A stretch of 64,000 nt of DNA from an uncultured Rhodocyclaceae bacterium (GTDB lineage Bacteria; Pseudomonadota; Gammaproteobacteria; Burkholderiales; Rhodocyclaceae). A program made the translations under genes and the position numbers. Below the pieces are notes generated by a model that had not been told where the DNA came from, made no database searches, and worked only from the letters and a program-made list of their open reading frames with translations. The stretch lies in the NCBI GenBank assembly GCA_907163075.1, contig CAJQTY010000003.1, positions 734,637 to 798,636 of the forward strand, written 5' to 3'. Positions 54,701 through 63,952 of the stretch are shown one piece after another (the first letter of the stretch is position 1; the number at the start of each line of letters is the position of its first letter).

Positions 54701-55512
54701 GCCTTGGCAAGCAGTTCCATCACTGGCGCGATGCTCGGACGCACGCCGCGCCACACGTAGAAGGCCTCGGCCGCCTGTTCGAGCAGCATGCCCAGTCCTT
54801 CGGAAATCCTCCCCGCTCCCTGCTCGCGGGCAAAGGCCCGGAAGGGCGTATCGCCCAGCCCGTACATCATCTTGTAGGCCAGGCTGCCGGGAGCGAAGAT
54901 GCCCTCGGGCAAGGGTGGCATCTTGCCTTCCAGGCTGGCCGAGGTGGCGTTGATGACGATGTCGAAGGTGCGCCCGGCCAGATCCGGGAAGTCACAGCCC
55001 GAGATCGGGCCGAGCTGGGCAAAATGATCGACCAGGATATGCGTTTTCGACTCCGTGCGATTGGCGACCACCAGGCCAGCCGGCCGTTCGTCGAGCAGCG
55101 GGCCGATGACGCCGCGCGCCGCGCCGCCAGCGCCCAGCAGCAGGATGCGCTTGCCTTCGATCGGGTGGCCGAGATTGACCTTGATATCGCGAATCAGCCC
55201 AACGCCATCGGTGTTGTCGCCGATGATTTCGCCGTTGGAAAATACCAGCGTATTGGAGGCACCAGCCAGTTCGGCGCGCGGCGTCAGCCGGGTGACCAGT
55301 TGAAAGGCCTCCTGCTTGAACGGCACGGTGACGTTGGCGCCGCGGCCACCGGCCGCAATGAAGGCATCGACCGTTTCGGCAAAGCCGTCGAGCGGCGCCA
55401 GAATGGCCTCGTAGGAAATATCCTGCCCGGTCTGGCGGGCGAAGGCGGCGTGGATGATCGGCGATTTGCTGTGGCCGATGGGATTGCCGAAAACGGCGTA
55501 ACGGTCGCTCAT
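54697..55512 (-). CDS. aroE: Shikimate dehydrogenase
   Basis: Start at 55512 (MSDRYAVFGNPIGHSKSPIIHAAFARQTGQ). The shikimate-binding SKSPxIH, catalytic Lys in GANVTVPFKQEAF, Asp in DNTDGVGLIRDI and NADP-binding GAGGAARGVIGPL and NRTESKTHIL are visible. 271 residues. It catalyses the NADPH-dependent reduction of 3-dehydroshikimate. The operon order tonB-like, aroE, mtgA is on one strand with overlapping genes. Confidence 0.96.
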   Translation of the reverse strand: MSDRYAVFGNPIGHSKSPIIHAAFARQTGQDISYEAILAPLDGFAETVDAFIAAGGRGANVTVPFKQEAFQLVTRLTPRAELAGASNTLVFSNGEIIGDNTDGVGLIRDIKVNLGHPIEGKRILLLGAGGAARGVIGPLLDERPAGLVVANRTESKTHILVDHFAQLGPISGCDFPDLAGRTFDIVINATSASLEGKMPPLPEGIFAPGSLAYKMMYGLGDTPFRAFAREQGAGRISEGLGMLLEQAAEAFYVWRGVRPSIAPVMELLAKA

Positions 55513-55516
55513 ATCT

Positions 55517-56401
55517 TTACCTGGCCTTGTTGGTTTCAAGTTGATTGGTGCTGGTAAAACTCCAGCTGCGCGTGATTACAAGCATGTCGGTGTCACGTCG
55601 AATGTCGTTCGAGAAGGCGGCGTAAGGACCGGCCATGACCACGATGCGGCGCGCCGCGTCGTCGAGAATCCGGTGCCCGGAAGACCTGTCAATCTCGACT
55701 TTATCGACCGCGCCGTCGCTCCTGATCGTGACGGTCAGCAATAGTGTGCCATAAAGTTTGCCCTTGGCCGCTTCCGGATAATTCAGCGTTCCGACGCGCT
55801 CGACCTTCAGGCGCCAGTCCTCGATGTACTGAGCAAAGCGGTATTCCTCGGTACGCGTGCCGATGAACTTCTTGCGCGGCCGCTTGTTGTACTCCTCGGT
55901 TTCCCTGGCGATCTCGCCTTCCAGGCGCGCCATGGCCAGCGCGCTGCTGGCCAGGTCACGGCCGCTGAGTGCCGGCGCCGGTTCAGGCTGCGCCTGCTGG
56001 TCGGCGCCGGGGGCCACGCTGGTCTTGCTGCGTGCTTGCGTCAGCAGGCGCTGCTGCCGGGCTTCCAGGGCCTGTATGCGCTTCTCCATCTGCTCCAGTT
56101 CGCTGCCGCTTTGCTGCAGGCTGGAGAGCGGTAGCGGCGTTTTGCTCCGGCGCTCCTGATCGGTGTTGCCGCCGCCGTCGAGATTGGTTTGCGCCAGCGC
56201 CTGCGGCGCCGCCGGCGGGCGCGCCGATCTGCTGTTGACCAGGATGATGTCGAGCGCCTTCTCGCGCACGGTACGCGAAGCGTCGGGGACGAATTCAAGG
56301 CGCAGTACCAGCGCGTGCAGAAAGATCGAAATGCCGATCGCCCACCACAGGTTGCGTTCGCTGGTCGATGCGGCAGACTTTAGGCGTCCGGCACGGCTCA
56401 C
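55517..56401 (-). CDS. TonB-like energy transducer
   Basis: A GTG start at 56401. The N-terminal membrane anchor (LWWAIGISIFLHALVL, SxxxH-type) is followed by a proline/glutamine-rich, coiled-coil middle (about 65-165, LEQMEKRIQALEARQQRLL). The C-terminal TonB domain contains VERVGTLNYPEAAKGKLYGTLLLTVTIRSDGAVDKVEIDRSSGHRILDDAARRIVVMAGPYAAF. No ExbB/ExbD genes are adjacent. It may couple the proton gradient to an outer-membrane receptor, but a stand-alone envelope role is equally possible. Confidence 0.85.
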   Translation of the reverse strand: MSRAGRLKSAASTSERNLWWAIGISIFLHALVLRLEFVPDASRTVREKALDIILVNSRSARPPAAPQALAQTNLDGGGNTDQERRSKTPLPLSSLQQSGSELEQMEKRIQALEARQQRLLTQARSKTSVAPGADQQAQPEPAPALSGRDLASSALAMARLEGEIARETEEYNKRPRKKFIGTRTEEYRFAQYIEDWRLKVERVGTLNYPEAAKGKLYGTLLLTVTIRSDGAVDKVEIDRSSGHRILDDAARRIVVMAGPYAAFSNDIRRDTDMLVITRSWSFTSTNQLETNKAR

Positions 56402-56402
56402 G

Positions 56403-58313
56403 TCAGTCGATCGCCTCCAGGGTTTCGTCGGTTAGTTGGGTAACGGCTTCAGCAACATCGAGCGTCTCGACATAGCGGCAGCCGAGTTCGAGGGTCAGGT
56501 AATCGACCGCCTCGATCGACAGGCGAATGCGCTGCCCTGTTCTCAGCTCGGGTGCCGAAGGCACGCGCTGGATCAGCGGGAGATGGTCGAGCTTGCTCAG
56601 GTTTTCGCGCCGGACGGTGGCGTCGATCGACTGCACGCCCTCCTGGCGCAACCAGCGCAGGCACCAGTAGCGCTCCATGCCGCGCTGGAATTCGGCGTAG
56701 GCGCTGTAGGTCAGGTCGAAGTCGCGCATCGCGGCGAACAGCGCATCCGACTTGGCCTTGAAGTGCGGCGTCTCGCCCTTCAGGCAGGCGATCAGCTGCC
56801 ACTGGTTGAGCAGATCGACGTAGCGGCGCAGCGGCGAAGACGACCAGGCGTACTGCGCCACCCCCAGCCCCTCGTGCGGCTGCGGCGAGGTCGTCATGCG
56901 CACCTTGCCGCCGGTCTGCGCGCGGTAAATCGCCGGAATGCCCTTTTCGGCGAGCAATCCGCCCCAGGTGCTGTTGGCGACGATCATCAGCTCGGCGACC
57001 AGCTTGTCGAGCGGGCTGCCGCGCTTGCGTTCGCTGATGTCCACGCGGCATTGCTCGGGGTCGGCGAGATCGCCGGCGATGGCGAAGTTGTAATCGTTGT
57101 TGCCGTGCATCGCCGACGGTTTGCCGCGCCGACCTTCGCAGGCGTTGGCCAGTTGCCACAGCGTTTTCAACTCGTCGCGAAAGCCGAAATCGGGCAGGCC
57201 GGCCGCCAGCGTGTGCTCGTTGAACAGGGGCTCGATGTCGTGGTGACGCAGGTTGGCGACGACCGGCACGATTTCGATGCGCGATTCGTGCGCGCTGATT
57301 TCGAACTCGGGCGTCACCGTCAGGTAGAGCGAAAGCGCCGGGCAGTCCTTCCCCGCCGACAGCGTGAAGTTCTCGACCGCCGCCTCGGGCAGCATGGTGA
57401 TCTTGTTGCCGGGCATATACACGGTCGACAGACGTTCGCGCGCCATTGCGTCGAGCGGCGAACCGGGTGCGATACCGAGGCCAGGCGCCGCGATGTGGAT
57501 GCCGACGCGCCAGCCGAGGCCGGGCAGTTCCTGCAGCGAAAAGGCATCGTCGATCTCGGTGGTCGCCGCGTCGTCGATCGAGAAGGCGCGGACGTCGGCG
57601 CGCGGCAGGCCGCCCGGCGGCGACGGCAGTTCGGTAGGCGGAAAACCGGTGCCGCGCGGGAAGTGCTCGAGCAGAAAACGCTGGAAGTGGTAGTCGTGCG
57701 CCGAGCGGATGCCGCCGCATTTCTCCAGCAGATGCGGTGCCGACAGCCCGGTTTCCGCGCAGGCGGCTTCAAGCGCCCGGGTTTCGAAGCGATTGCGATC
57801 GGGCTTGTAGAGCAACTGGCCGAGCAGCGGGGTGAACTCGGGCGGCAGCCTGAAGGCCTTGAGTTCGCCGACCATGCGCTCGATGGCTAAGGCCTGCTGA
57901 CGCTTCTTTTCAAGACCGGCCAGAGCGGCTGCGAGAATGTCTGGAGGGGCCTTGCGGAAGCGCCCGCGGCCCTTGCGATGGAAGTAGACGGGTGCTGCGT
58001 GCAGGGCCAGCAGCAATGCCGTCGCTTCGACCGCGGTGGCTTTGTGTCCGAAATAGTCATCGGCAAAATCAGCAAAAGAAAATTCGCCATCGCCTGCGCA
58101 CTCCCAGAGAAATTCCGCTTCGATTTCCGCGGCCAGCGGTTCGGCGCTGGCCAGCAGTTCGCCCGGCGCCGGTGACGCATAGCGCAGCAGCACATTGCTC
58201 GATTTGATCTTGGCGCGCTTGCCGGATGCCGTCTCGACCTGCAACGAAGTGTCTTTGTCGGCCAGGATGGTGGCGGTTTTGAAGGCGCCGTCTTCTTCAA
58301 AAATTAGATGCAT
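56403..58313 (-). CDS. RNase II/RNB-domain 3'-5' exoribonuclease
   Basis: Start at 58313 (MHLIFEEDGAFKTATILAD). The RNB catalytic domain is clear: RADVRAFSIDDAATTEIDDAFSLQELPGLGWRVGIHIAAPGLGIAPGSPLDAMARERLSTVYMPGNKITMLP, with the Asp cluster SIDDAATTEIDDAF. The C-terminal S1-like part is RTGQRIRLSIEAVDYLTLELGCRYVETL. 636 residues. It lacks the N-terminal cold-shock domains of RNase R, so it fits the RNase II-like group of betaproteobacteria. It degrades single-stranded RNA processively. Confidence 0.9.
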   Translation of the reverse strand: MHLIFEEDGAFKTATILADKDTSLQVETASGKRAKIKSSNVLLRYASPAPGELLASAEPLAAEIEAEFLWECAGDGEFSFADFADDYFGHKATAVEATALLLALHAAPVYFHRKGRGRFRKAPPDILAAALAGLEKKRQQALAIERMVGELKAFRLPPEFTPLLGQLLYKPDRNRFETRALEAACAETGLSAPHLLEKCGGIRSAHDYHFQRFLLEHFPRGTGFPPTELPSPPGGLPRADVRAFSIDDAATTEIDDAFSLQELPGLGWRVGIHIAAPGLGIAPGSPLDAMARERLSTVYMPGNKITMLPEAAVENFTLSAGKDCPALSLYLTVTPEFEISAHESRIEIVPVVANLRHHDIEPLFNEHTLAAGLPDFGFRDELKTLWQLANACEGRRGKPSAMHGNNDYNFAIAGDLADPEQCRVDISERKRGSPLDKLVAELMIVANSTWGGLLAEKGIPAIYRAQTGGKVRMTTSPQPHEGLGVAQYAWSSSPLRRYVDLLNQWQLIACLKGETPHFKAKSDALFAAMRDFDLTYSAYAEFQRGMERYWCLRWLRQEGVQSIDATVRRENLSKLDHLPLIQRVPSAPELRTGQRIRLSIEAVDYLTLELGCRYVETLDVAEAVTQLTDETLEAID

Positions 58314-58321
58314 CGGCGGGA

Positions 58322-58891
58322 TTATAGCCCGCAATATTCAAGCAGTTGCGGCAACAAGTCGGGAAAGCGCGTGAAGCTGTGGTCGCCGCCGTCGACGACC
58401 ACCTGGCGGCAGCCGGCGTAACGGGCGAGCGCCTGCCGGTAGTCGAGCACCTCATCGCCGGTCTCTACCAGCAGCAGGTAGCGCTCCGGCGTCACGCACC
58501 GGACGTCGAACGAGCGCAACTGCTCGACGTGCTCGGCGGTGAACTCGAAGGTCTCGCCCGTATATAGATTGGTCTGCGTGCCGATGAACTGATCGAGCGA
58601 GACCGGAGCGACGACCGCCGGGTTGATCAGCACGGCGCGCAGATCGTGCTTCTCGGCCAGCCAGGTGGCGTAATAGCCGCCGAGCGAGCTGCCGACCAGC
58701 GTCAGCGGCCCGTCCTGCTCGCCGATGACGGCCTCGGCCTGAGCGACGGCTTCACGCGGGACGTGCGAAAGCGCCGGACAGAACAGGCGCTCGCCCTGTC
58801 CACGCGCGTTTAGCGTCGCGCCGAGCAGGCGGACTTTCCACGAGGCCGGCGACGAGCAAAAGCCGTGCAGGTAGAGAATACCGGCGCTCAT
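58322..58891 (-). CDS. YqiA-like esterase (alpha/beta hydrolase)
   Basis: [31 protein letters not shown] starts the fold. The nucleophile elbow is LVGSSLGGYYATWLAEKH (Ser in GSSLGG), with Asp in LVETGDEVLDY and His in VDGGDHSFTRF completing the triad. 189 residues, typical of the YqiA/UPF0227 group. Its ATG overlaps the stop of uppP (TGATG), so it is translationally coupled to it. Physiological substrate unknown. Confidence 0.88.
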   Translation of the reverse strand: MSAGILYLHGFCSSPASWKVRLLGATLNARGQGERLFCPALSHVPREAVAQAEAVIGEQDGPLTLVGSSLGGYYATWLAEKHDLRAVLINPAVVAPVSLDQFIGTQTNLYTGETFEFTAEHVEQLRSFDVRCVTPERYLLLVETGDEVLDYRQALARYAGCRQVVVDGGDHSFTRFPDLLPQLLEYCGL

Positions 58892-59712
58892 CAATGCGTC
58901 CACTCGACCAGATCGAGCTGCCAGGTGACCAGCACCACGACGCCGAAGGCGATGCGGTACCAGGCGAACGGCGTGAAATCGTGGCTGGAGATGAAGCGCA
59001 GCAGCCAGCGCACGCAAAGGAAAGCGGAAACGAAGGAAGCGATGAAGCCGACCGCCCACATGCCGACATCGTCGACGTTAAGCAGGGCGCGTTCCTTGTA
59101 AAGGCTGTAAACCGTCGCGGCGAACAGCGTCGGAATCGCCAGGAAGAAGGAGAACTCGGTGGCTGCCTGACGCGACATGCCGAAGAACAGTCCGCCGATG
59201 ATCGTCGCGCCCGAACGCGAGGTACCGGGAATCAGCGCCACCATCTGCGCCAGCCCCATCTTGAGCGCATCAATGGGCGTCATGTCATCGACCGTCTGCA
59301 CGCGGACGGTGTGCGTGCGCCGCTCGGCCCACAGGATGAAGAAGGCGCCGACGATGAAGGCGAGCGCGACCGGCACCGGCTTGAACAGGTGGCTCTCGAT
59401 GGCTTTCTTGAACAGCAGGCCGACGACCGCCAGTGGCGTAAAGGCGATCGCCAGGTTGAGAACCAGCCGATTGGCTAGCGGCTCACGGCCGAATCCGCGC
59501 AGAACGCCCGCGATGCGTACGCGGTACTCCCAGACGACGGCGAGAATGGCGCCCGACTGGATGACGATCTCGAACAGCTTGCCGCGCTCGTTGTTGAAAT
59601 CGAGCAGATCGCCGGCAAGAATCAGGTGGCCGGTCGACGATACCGGCAGGAACTCGGTCAGCCCCTCGACGACGCCGAGAATCAGAGCCTTGAACAGAAG
59701 AATGACATCCAC
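58891..59712 (-). CDS. uppP: Undecaprenyl-diphosphatase
   Basis: Polytopic membrane phosphatase of 273 residues, with [27 protein letters not shown] (EExxE-type/PVSSxGH) and [43 protein letters not shown] carrying the PGTSRSGAT signature. It recycles undecaprenyl diphosphate for cell-wall synthesis and confers bacitracin tolerance. Intact. Confidence 0.96.
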   Translation of the reverse strand: MDVILLFKALILGVVEGLTEFLPVSSTGHLILAGDLLDFNNERGKLFEIVIQSGAILAVVWEYRVRIAGVLRGFGREPLANRLVLNLAIAFTPLAVVGLLFKKAIESHLFKPVPVALAFIVGAFFILWAERRTHTVRVQTVDDMTPIDALKMGLAQMVALIPGTSRSGATIIGGLFFGMSRQAATEFSFFLAIPTLFAATVYSLYKERALLNVDDVGMWAVGFIASFVSAFLCVRWLLRFISSHDFTPFAWYRIAFGVVVLVTWQLDLVEWTH

Positions 59713-59835
59713 GCGGAGCTTTCGGGAAAAAGCAGCATTTTAGCAGGCTGCCCGAAAAAGAAGCCCGGCGACGGAGAACGCGACGGCGCATGAGGGTCGT
59801 TACAGGAGCGAGTTGCCGGTCGATTCAAGCGCCGT

Positions 59836-59863
59836 CATTGCGGCGAAAGCCGGAATCCGGGTT
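59836..59863. repeat. Solo REP-like palindrome
   Basis: GTCATTGCGGCGAAAGCCGG followed by AATCC resembles the second hairpin of the element at 35052-35118 and the common GTCATTCCGGCG-type extragenic palindrome. It lies between uppP and the YqaA-like gene. Confidence 0.45.
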
Positions 59864-59913
59864 TTCGCCGCACAAACCGGGGCCTGGGCCGCCGCCATGC
59901 GCATCGCGAGCCC

Positions 59914-60432
59914 TCAGCTGTATTCGATGAAACGCCTCGGATATCGGGAAGTCAGCCAGGCCAGGAAGACGTATTTGACGGTCTTGCCAAAGCCGACGGC
60001 GATCAGCACGCCGGGTGTCGAGGGGTTGGCGAGCGAATAGAAAAAGATGGCCGGGGTCTGCGGCATGGGCGAGCCGGCAATGACCGTCAGCGCCAGCAGG
60101 CCGTAACTTTCCAACCACGCGCTGACTCGTTGCCAGTTTTCGCTGGCGGCCAGTTGCGGATAGCGCGAAATGACCAGTTCCTGACCAAAATAGTGGAACA
60201 GTTCGACCAGCACCGCCGCGCCGATGCCGCTGGCGACGCCGGTCAGCACACCGAGCACCAGCCAGCGTCGCGGCGCGATGAGGACGGCCGGGATCAGAAC
60301 GATGACGAAGGGAAAGGAGAAGGTCGCCGTCGAAGCGAAGGCGATCAGCGCCACCACCAGCGGATAGTAACGGTGCCCGGCGCTGCGGTAGAGCAGCATT
60401 CGCAGCCAGTAGGGAAGACGATGCTTGCTCAT
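59914..60432 (-). CDS. YqaA-like inner-membrane protein (DedA/VTT type)
   Basis: 172 residues with four or five membrane helices. YPLVVALIAFASTATFSFPFVIVLIPAVLIAPRRWLVLGVLTGVASGIGAAVLVELFHYFGQ and GLLALTVIAGSPMPQTPAIFFYSLANPSTPGVLIAVGFGKTVKYVFLAWL match the YqaA/VTT-domain group, members of which act in lipid scrambling or membrane homeostasis. Starts MSKHRLPYWLRMLLYRSAGHRYYP. Specific function unknown. Confidence 0.78.
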   Translation of the reverse strand: MSKHRLPYWLRMLLYRSAGHRYYPLVVALIAFASTATFSFPFVIVLIPAVLIAPRRWLVLGVLTGVASGIGAAVLVELFHYFGQELVISRYPQLAASENWQRVSAWLESYGLLALTVIAGSPMPQTPAIFFYSLANPSTPGVLIAVGFGKTVKYVFLAWLTSRYPRRFIEYS

Positions 60433-60546
60433 GCCCCCGCCGTCTCCCGGCCAAAGCCGTTGGCATTCGCAGCTTGCCTGCGGACGCGGGCAAGGGATAA
60501 GCTTGCCGCTTGCGCCGGTCGGCGCCTGTCACCTTGGGAGATACTC

Positions 60547-61257
60547 ATGCGTCCTGGTTCATTCGTATTCAAGGCATTCAACATCCTGTGGATTGTATGC
60601 GCTTTGGGCTTCGGCGCGCAGGCTGCGATGGCCGGCGTCGACGAGCTGTCGAACATGGAGGCGTCGTCCGGGCTCAAGGAGGCGCTGACGCGTGGCGCCG
60701 ATATCGCCGTCGGGCAACTCGGCAAACCTGGCGGCTTTCTCGGCGACAAGCGCGTGCGGATTCCGCTGCCCGAGTCGGCCCGCGCCGCCGAGAAGATGAT
60801 GCGCACCCTGGGCATGAAGAAGCAGGCCGACGAACTGATCGAGACGATGAACCATGCCGCCGAAGCGGCTGTCGTCGAGGCCAGGCCAATCCTGACCAAC
60901 GCTGTGAAGAGCATGAGTTTCGACGATGCCCGCGGCATCCTGACCGGCGGTGACGATGCCGCGACGCAGTACTTCAAGCGTACGACCTCCACGGCCATCG
61001 GCGCCAAGTTCCTGCCGATCGTCAAGAAGGCGACGGCCAAGGTCAACCTGGCCGGACAATACAACCAGTATGCCGGCCAGGCCGCCAAGCTTGGCCTGCT
61101 CGACAAGAAGGACGCCGACCTGGACACCTACGTGACGCAGAAGGCGATGGACGGACTCTTCCTGATGATCGCCGAGCAGGAAAAGGCGATCCGCAAGGAC
61201 CCGATCGGCACCGGCTCAAGCATGCTGCAAAAGGTGTTTGGCGCCCTCGGCAAGTAG
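60547..61257 (+). CDS. DUF4197 secreted protein
   Basis: Start at 60547 (MRPGSFVFKAFNILWIVCALGFGAQAAMAG), with GGGAG upstream and a signal peptide of about 29 residues. The body is helical: SNMEASSGLKEALTRGADIAVGQLGKPGGFLGDKRVRIPLPESARAAEKMMRTLGMKKQADELIETMNHAAEAAV, then DARGILTGGDDAATQYFKRTTSTAIGAKFLPIV and YVTQKAMDGLFLMIAEQEKAIRKDPIGTGSSMLQKVFG. This is the DUF4197 pattern. Role in the envelope unknown. Confidence 0.9.
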   Translation: MRPGSFVFKAFNILWIVCALGFGAQAAMAGVDELSNMEASSGLKEALTRGADIAVGQLGKPGGFLGDKRVRIPLPESARAAEKMMRTLGMKKQADELIETMNHAAEAAVVEARPILTNAVKSMSFDDARGILTGGDDAATQYFKRTTSTAIGAKFLPIVKKATAKVNLAGQYNQYAGQAAKLGLLDKKDADLDTYVTQKAMDGLFLMIAEQEKAIRKDPIGTGSSMLQKVFGALGK

Positions 61258-61390
61258 GGGAAAGAAAAGCTTGGACAGTCTCGATCTCCTGTAGTGATGG
61301 AGCACTCAAAGGGTGATACTCGAAACGTCGATTGCGACGGATCACTTATCCGACTGTCCGATTTCCCGGGCCCATCTCTCTTGTAGTTTT

Positions 61391-61442
61391 AATTCACTGC
61401 CTGCGCGGCTTTTTGCGCGTCCGCTGGAACGATTTGTTAGCG
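61391..61442 (-). repeat. attC4, decayed integron site after the restriction genes
   Basis: On the minus strand CGCTAAC, AAATCGTTCCAGCGGACG and the palindromic core GCGCAAAAAGCCGCGC follow the usual attC order. The far side reads TGAATTAAAACTACA where TGAATTCAAACGTTA-like sequence would be expected, so the closing GTTRRRY core is lost. The stop codon of the endonuclease gene lies in the first core, as in attC1 and attC3. Confidence 0.55.
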
Positions 61443-61447
61443 GTTTT

Positions 61448-62188
61448 CTACCCGAGCCTTGCCGCCGTTGATGCGACATGGCCAGCAAGTGAAGTTATGA
61501 ATGCCTTCAAGCTAGTCATATCCGACAGGTTCGTGAAATCGCCGGTATTTGCCGCACTGCGTTCCGCTGCAATGACTGTTGCAGTGGTGTAAAGCTGTTC
61601 CTGCGCTAGTCGCTGACAAAGCAGGTCGTACCGCTTGAGATACGACGCACCTTTGAACTCCTCAAACACGGGGAAGTGTGGCGACGAATCACGGACGGAA
61701 CTGCGTGACCCAGAAGCATCCTCAACCATCATTAGCCAGCCGACAAAGGGGCGGGGCTGCTTGCCGAAAGCCTCTTCACGGTAGGCCGTCCATAAATCAT
61801 GAGCCGTTCCGATAGCTTCCTCGGTGCGGTTATTGAAATTGTTGCCGAATGATGGTCCAACTTGGCTTTTCAGCTCGATAGCGGCGACCAGTTCTCCCTT
61901 ATAGATCACCAAGATATCCCACAACTTCGTCGGCCGGAAGTAACCAGGCAAGACCAGCATCGCCCTGTTCTGGTGTATCTCAGCATGATCGAGCCCATTG
62001 GCCTTGATGATGTCGAGCACTAAAGCCAAGAACCCGTCCATGTTCTTGCCAGCGGTGACACCTGCGCGCTCACCTTGGTCAGCCTTGCCCGACTCAATCT
62101 GCTTCTGTTTTGCTGCTTCGCGGTTTCCCCAAAACGCCTTTACGGCTTCACGGGTTTTCTGTTCGTAATCGACTAGATCGAGTGCCAT
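61448..62188 (-). CDS. Type II restriction endonuclease, PaeR7I/XhoI family
   Basis: 246 residues matching the PaeR7I-type layout: [112 protein letters not shown]. The catalytic PD-(D/E)XK residues are the Asp of LWDILVIY and the ELKSQ. Family members cut CTCGAG. The ATG follows the methyltransferase stop immediately (TAAATG) with GGAG upstream, so the two genes are coupled and the methyltransferase is made first. Its stop codon is embedded in attC4. Confidence 0.85.
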   Translation of the reverse strand: MALDLVDYEQKTREAVKAFWGNREAAKQKQIESGKADQGERAGVTAGKNMDGFLALVLDIIKANGLDHAEIHQNRAMLVLPGYFRPTKLWDILVIYKGELVAAIELKSQVGPSFGNNFNNRTEEAIGTAHDLWTAYREEAFGKQPRPFVGWLMMVEDASGSRSSVRDSSPHFPVFEEFKGASYLKRYDLLCQRLAQEQLYTTATVIAAERSAANTGDFTNLSDMTSLKAFITSLAGHVASTAARLG

Positions 62189-63901
62189 TTATTCTCCATC
62201 GCCTCCAAGGGCAGATCGTTCTTCATGGGTAAGGCTGTAGAGCTTGAACACCGCTCGGTTGCACGTCTGCACATCTCGCTTGATGGCAGCCTCGGCCAAC
62301 TCGCGCCGCAGCGGTTCAGGCACATCTGCCCAGCGCGGAATACGAATGCGGCGTAAGTACTGCGCTTGAAAGCGAAGGAATCCTCCACGCATTTTCGTTG
62401 AATAGGTCGCTATAAACAGGCGAGTGACAGCGGACAACAACAGAGCTTGCAAGGCTCGTAAATCCCAGTCCTCTGACGTGACGTAGTAGAGGTTGTGGTG
62501 GGGATACAGCCGACCATCTTCAAAGACGATATGCGCTTCACCCTTGATGTCTGGGATTAGAAGCTTCGGCCTCTGAGCTAGCGCCGGGGTGATGCGGTCA
62601 ATCGTGCGATACCAGTTGGCTGGAGCCTTTTGCGCACAGTGACGCGCGCCAATCACTTCACGTCGAGCCTCAAGGTAGCGCCGTAGACGCGGATACTCGT
62701 CAAGATCGACCAGTCCGCCCAAGTCGGCAAAGGGGTTGATAACACCTTGCCCGCGCCACTTCACCTCACCGGACATGATGTCCTTGGTTGTCACCAGTGG
62801 TACCTTTCGTTCTGGCTCGACATCGAGCGCATCGAAGTCACCGATGAATTCCTTGTCCGCGCCGGTTGCGACACCAATCCCCACCTTGCACCCGACATCT
62901 TCCAGCAAGGGGAAGCAGCTTTCCAGACGGCGAATGAGCGCCGTCTGGTCGGATGACTCCAGTAACCACGGCTCCGCGCCATTTGTAACTTTGGCGAGTT
63001 CTCGCACCTGACCGATTTCTTTCGGCAGCGTCTGCGCACAGAGCAAATCCGCCAGTGTGGTCAGGGTCGCTCGGTCAATGGCCGGACGGTGGGCTATGCG
63101 CGTTGTCCCCGGTGCTTCCCGGCTGATAACGGTGATCGCTGGGTAGGCACTGACATCGGAATGGAAGGCCGGTGTATCCACCATATCGACATAGATTTTC
63201 AGGTGGAACCGCTCAGCCACGAGGCTACGGAGCGGCCCACCATAGCGGTTTTTCATCCAGCGATCCGCGCAGATGAAGCCTAGAGTGCCACCATCGGACA
63301 AGACCGACAGCGACCGCTCAATGAAGGGAATGTAGATATCGGCCCGGTCATACATAGTTTGGTAGCGACTGCGATATTCGGTCAGCAGCAGAGCTGGGAT
63401 CAGCTCTTGGCGGACATAGGGAGGATTACCCGCCACAAAATCAAATTCACCCTCTAGCGGTGTCAGCAGAAAGTCCCCTTGCGATAGCCAGAGGCTAGCC
63501 AAGGCCGTTGCGGCATTTGCAGCTATCCCCTCGCGCTTGAGAAGCGCGACAACAGCAGCGTGGGTACTGCGGAATGTATCGTGGTGCAACTCGACGGCAC
63601 GGATCGCATTGCCCAACTCGTCGAGCGCGGCACCGTTCGGCCTTGCTCTCCGCCATACGTTCAGCAACCGCTCGATGACCGGAAACAGAAAATCCCCCCC
63701 ACCGAATGACGGTTCCAAAAGCCGTTTTTCGTGGAGTGGTTGATCTTCTGTGTAGCCCGCCAAGTCAAGAACGAAATCTACGACCTCTCGGCGCGTGAAA
63801 ACCGCGCCCCGAGAATTGCTCTCGGCACTCAAAGCCAAATGATCTATTGCAGCCTGCACTTTCCGGGAGGTGCAGGTTGGATTAAGTAGCCCAAGAGTCA
63901 T
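62189..63901 (-). CDS. N6-adenine DNA methyltransferase, PaeR7I/XhoI type
   Basis: About 570 residues. The AdoMet motif is [20 protein letters not shown] (about 60), and the catalytic NPPYVRQEL (D/N-PPY, about 160) marks an N6-adenine enzyme. A long C-terminal target-recognition region includes [27 protein letters not shown] and [21 protein letters not shown]. It should protect CTCGAG sites from the partner endonuclease. Start uncertain: ATG 63901 or TTG 63916, the latter with AAAGG upstream. No controller (C) gene is visible. Confidence 0.85.
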   Translation of the reverse strand: MTLGLLNPTCTSRKVQAAIDHLALSAESNSRGAVFTRREVVDFVLDLAGYTEDQPLHEKRLLEPSFGGGDFLFPVIERLLNVWRRARPNGAALDELGNAIRAVELHHDTFRSTHAAVVALLKREGIAANAATALASLWLSQGDFLLTPLEGEFDFVAGNPPYVRQELIPALLLTEYRSRYQTMYDRADIYIPFIERSLSVLSDGGTLGFICADRWMKNRYGGPLRSLVAERFHLKIYVDMVDTPAFHSDVSAYPAITVISREAPGTTRIAHRPAIDRATLTTLADLLCAQTLPKEIGQVRELAKVTNGAEPWLLESSDQTALIRRLESCFPLLEDVGCKVGIGVATGADKEFIGDFDALDVEPERKVPLVTTKDIMSGEVKWRGQGVINPFADLGGLVDLDEYPRLRRYLEARREVIGARHCAQKAPANWYRTIDRITPALAQRPKLLIPDIKGEAHIVFEDGRLYPHHNLYYVTSEDWDLRALQALLLSAVTRLFIATYSTKMRGGFLRFQAQYLRRIRIPRWADVPEPLRRELAEAAIKRDVQTCNRAVFKLYSLTHEERSALGGDGE

Positions 63902-63952
63902 TTGTATCGATTGCAAAATGTGGCCTTTATGTATTGGTGCTCTGAGGCTGAA

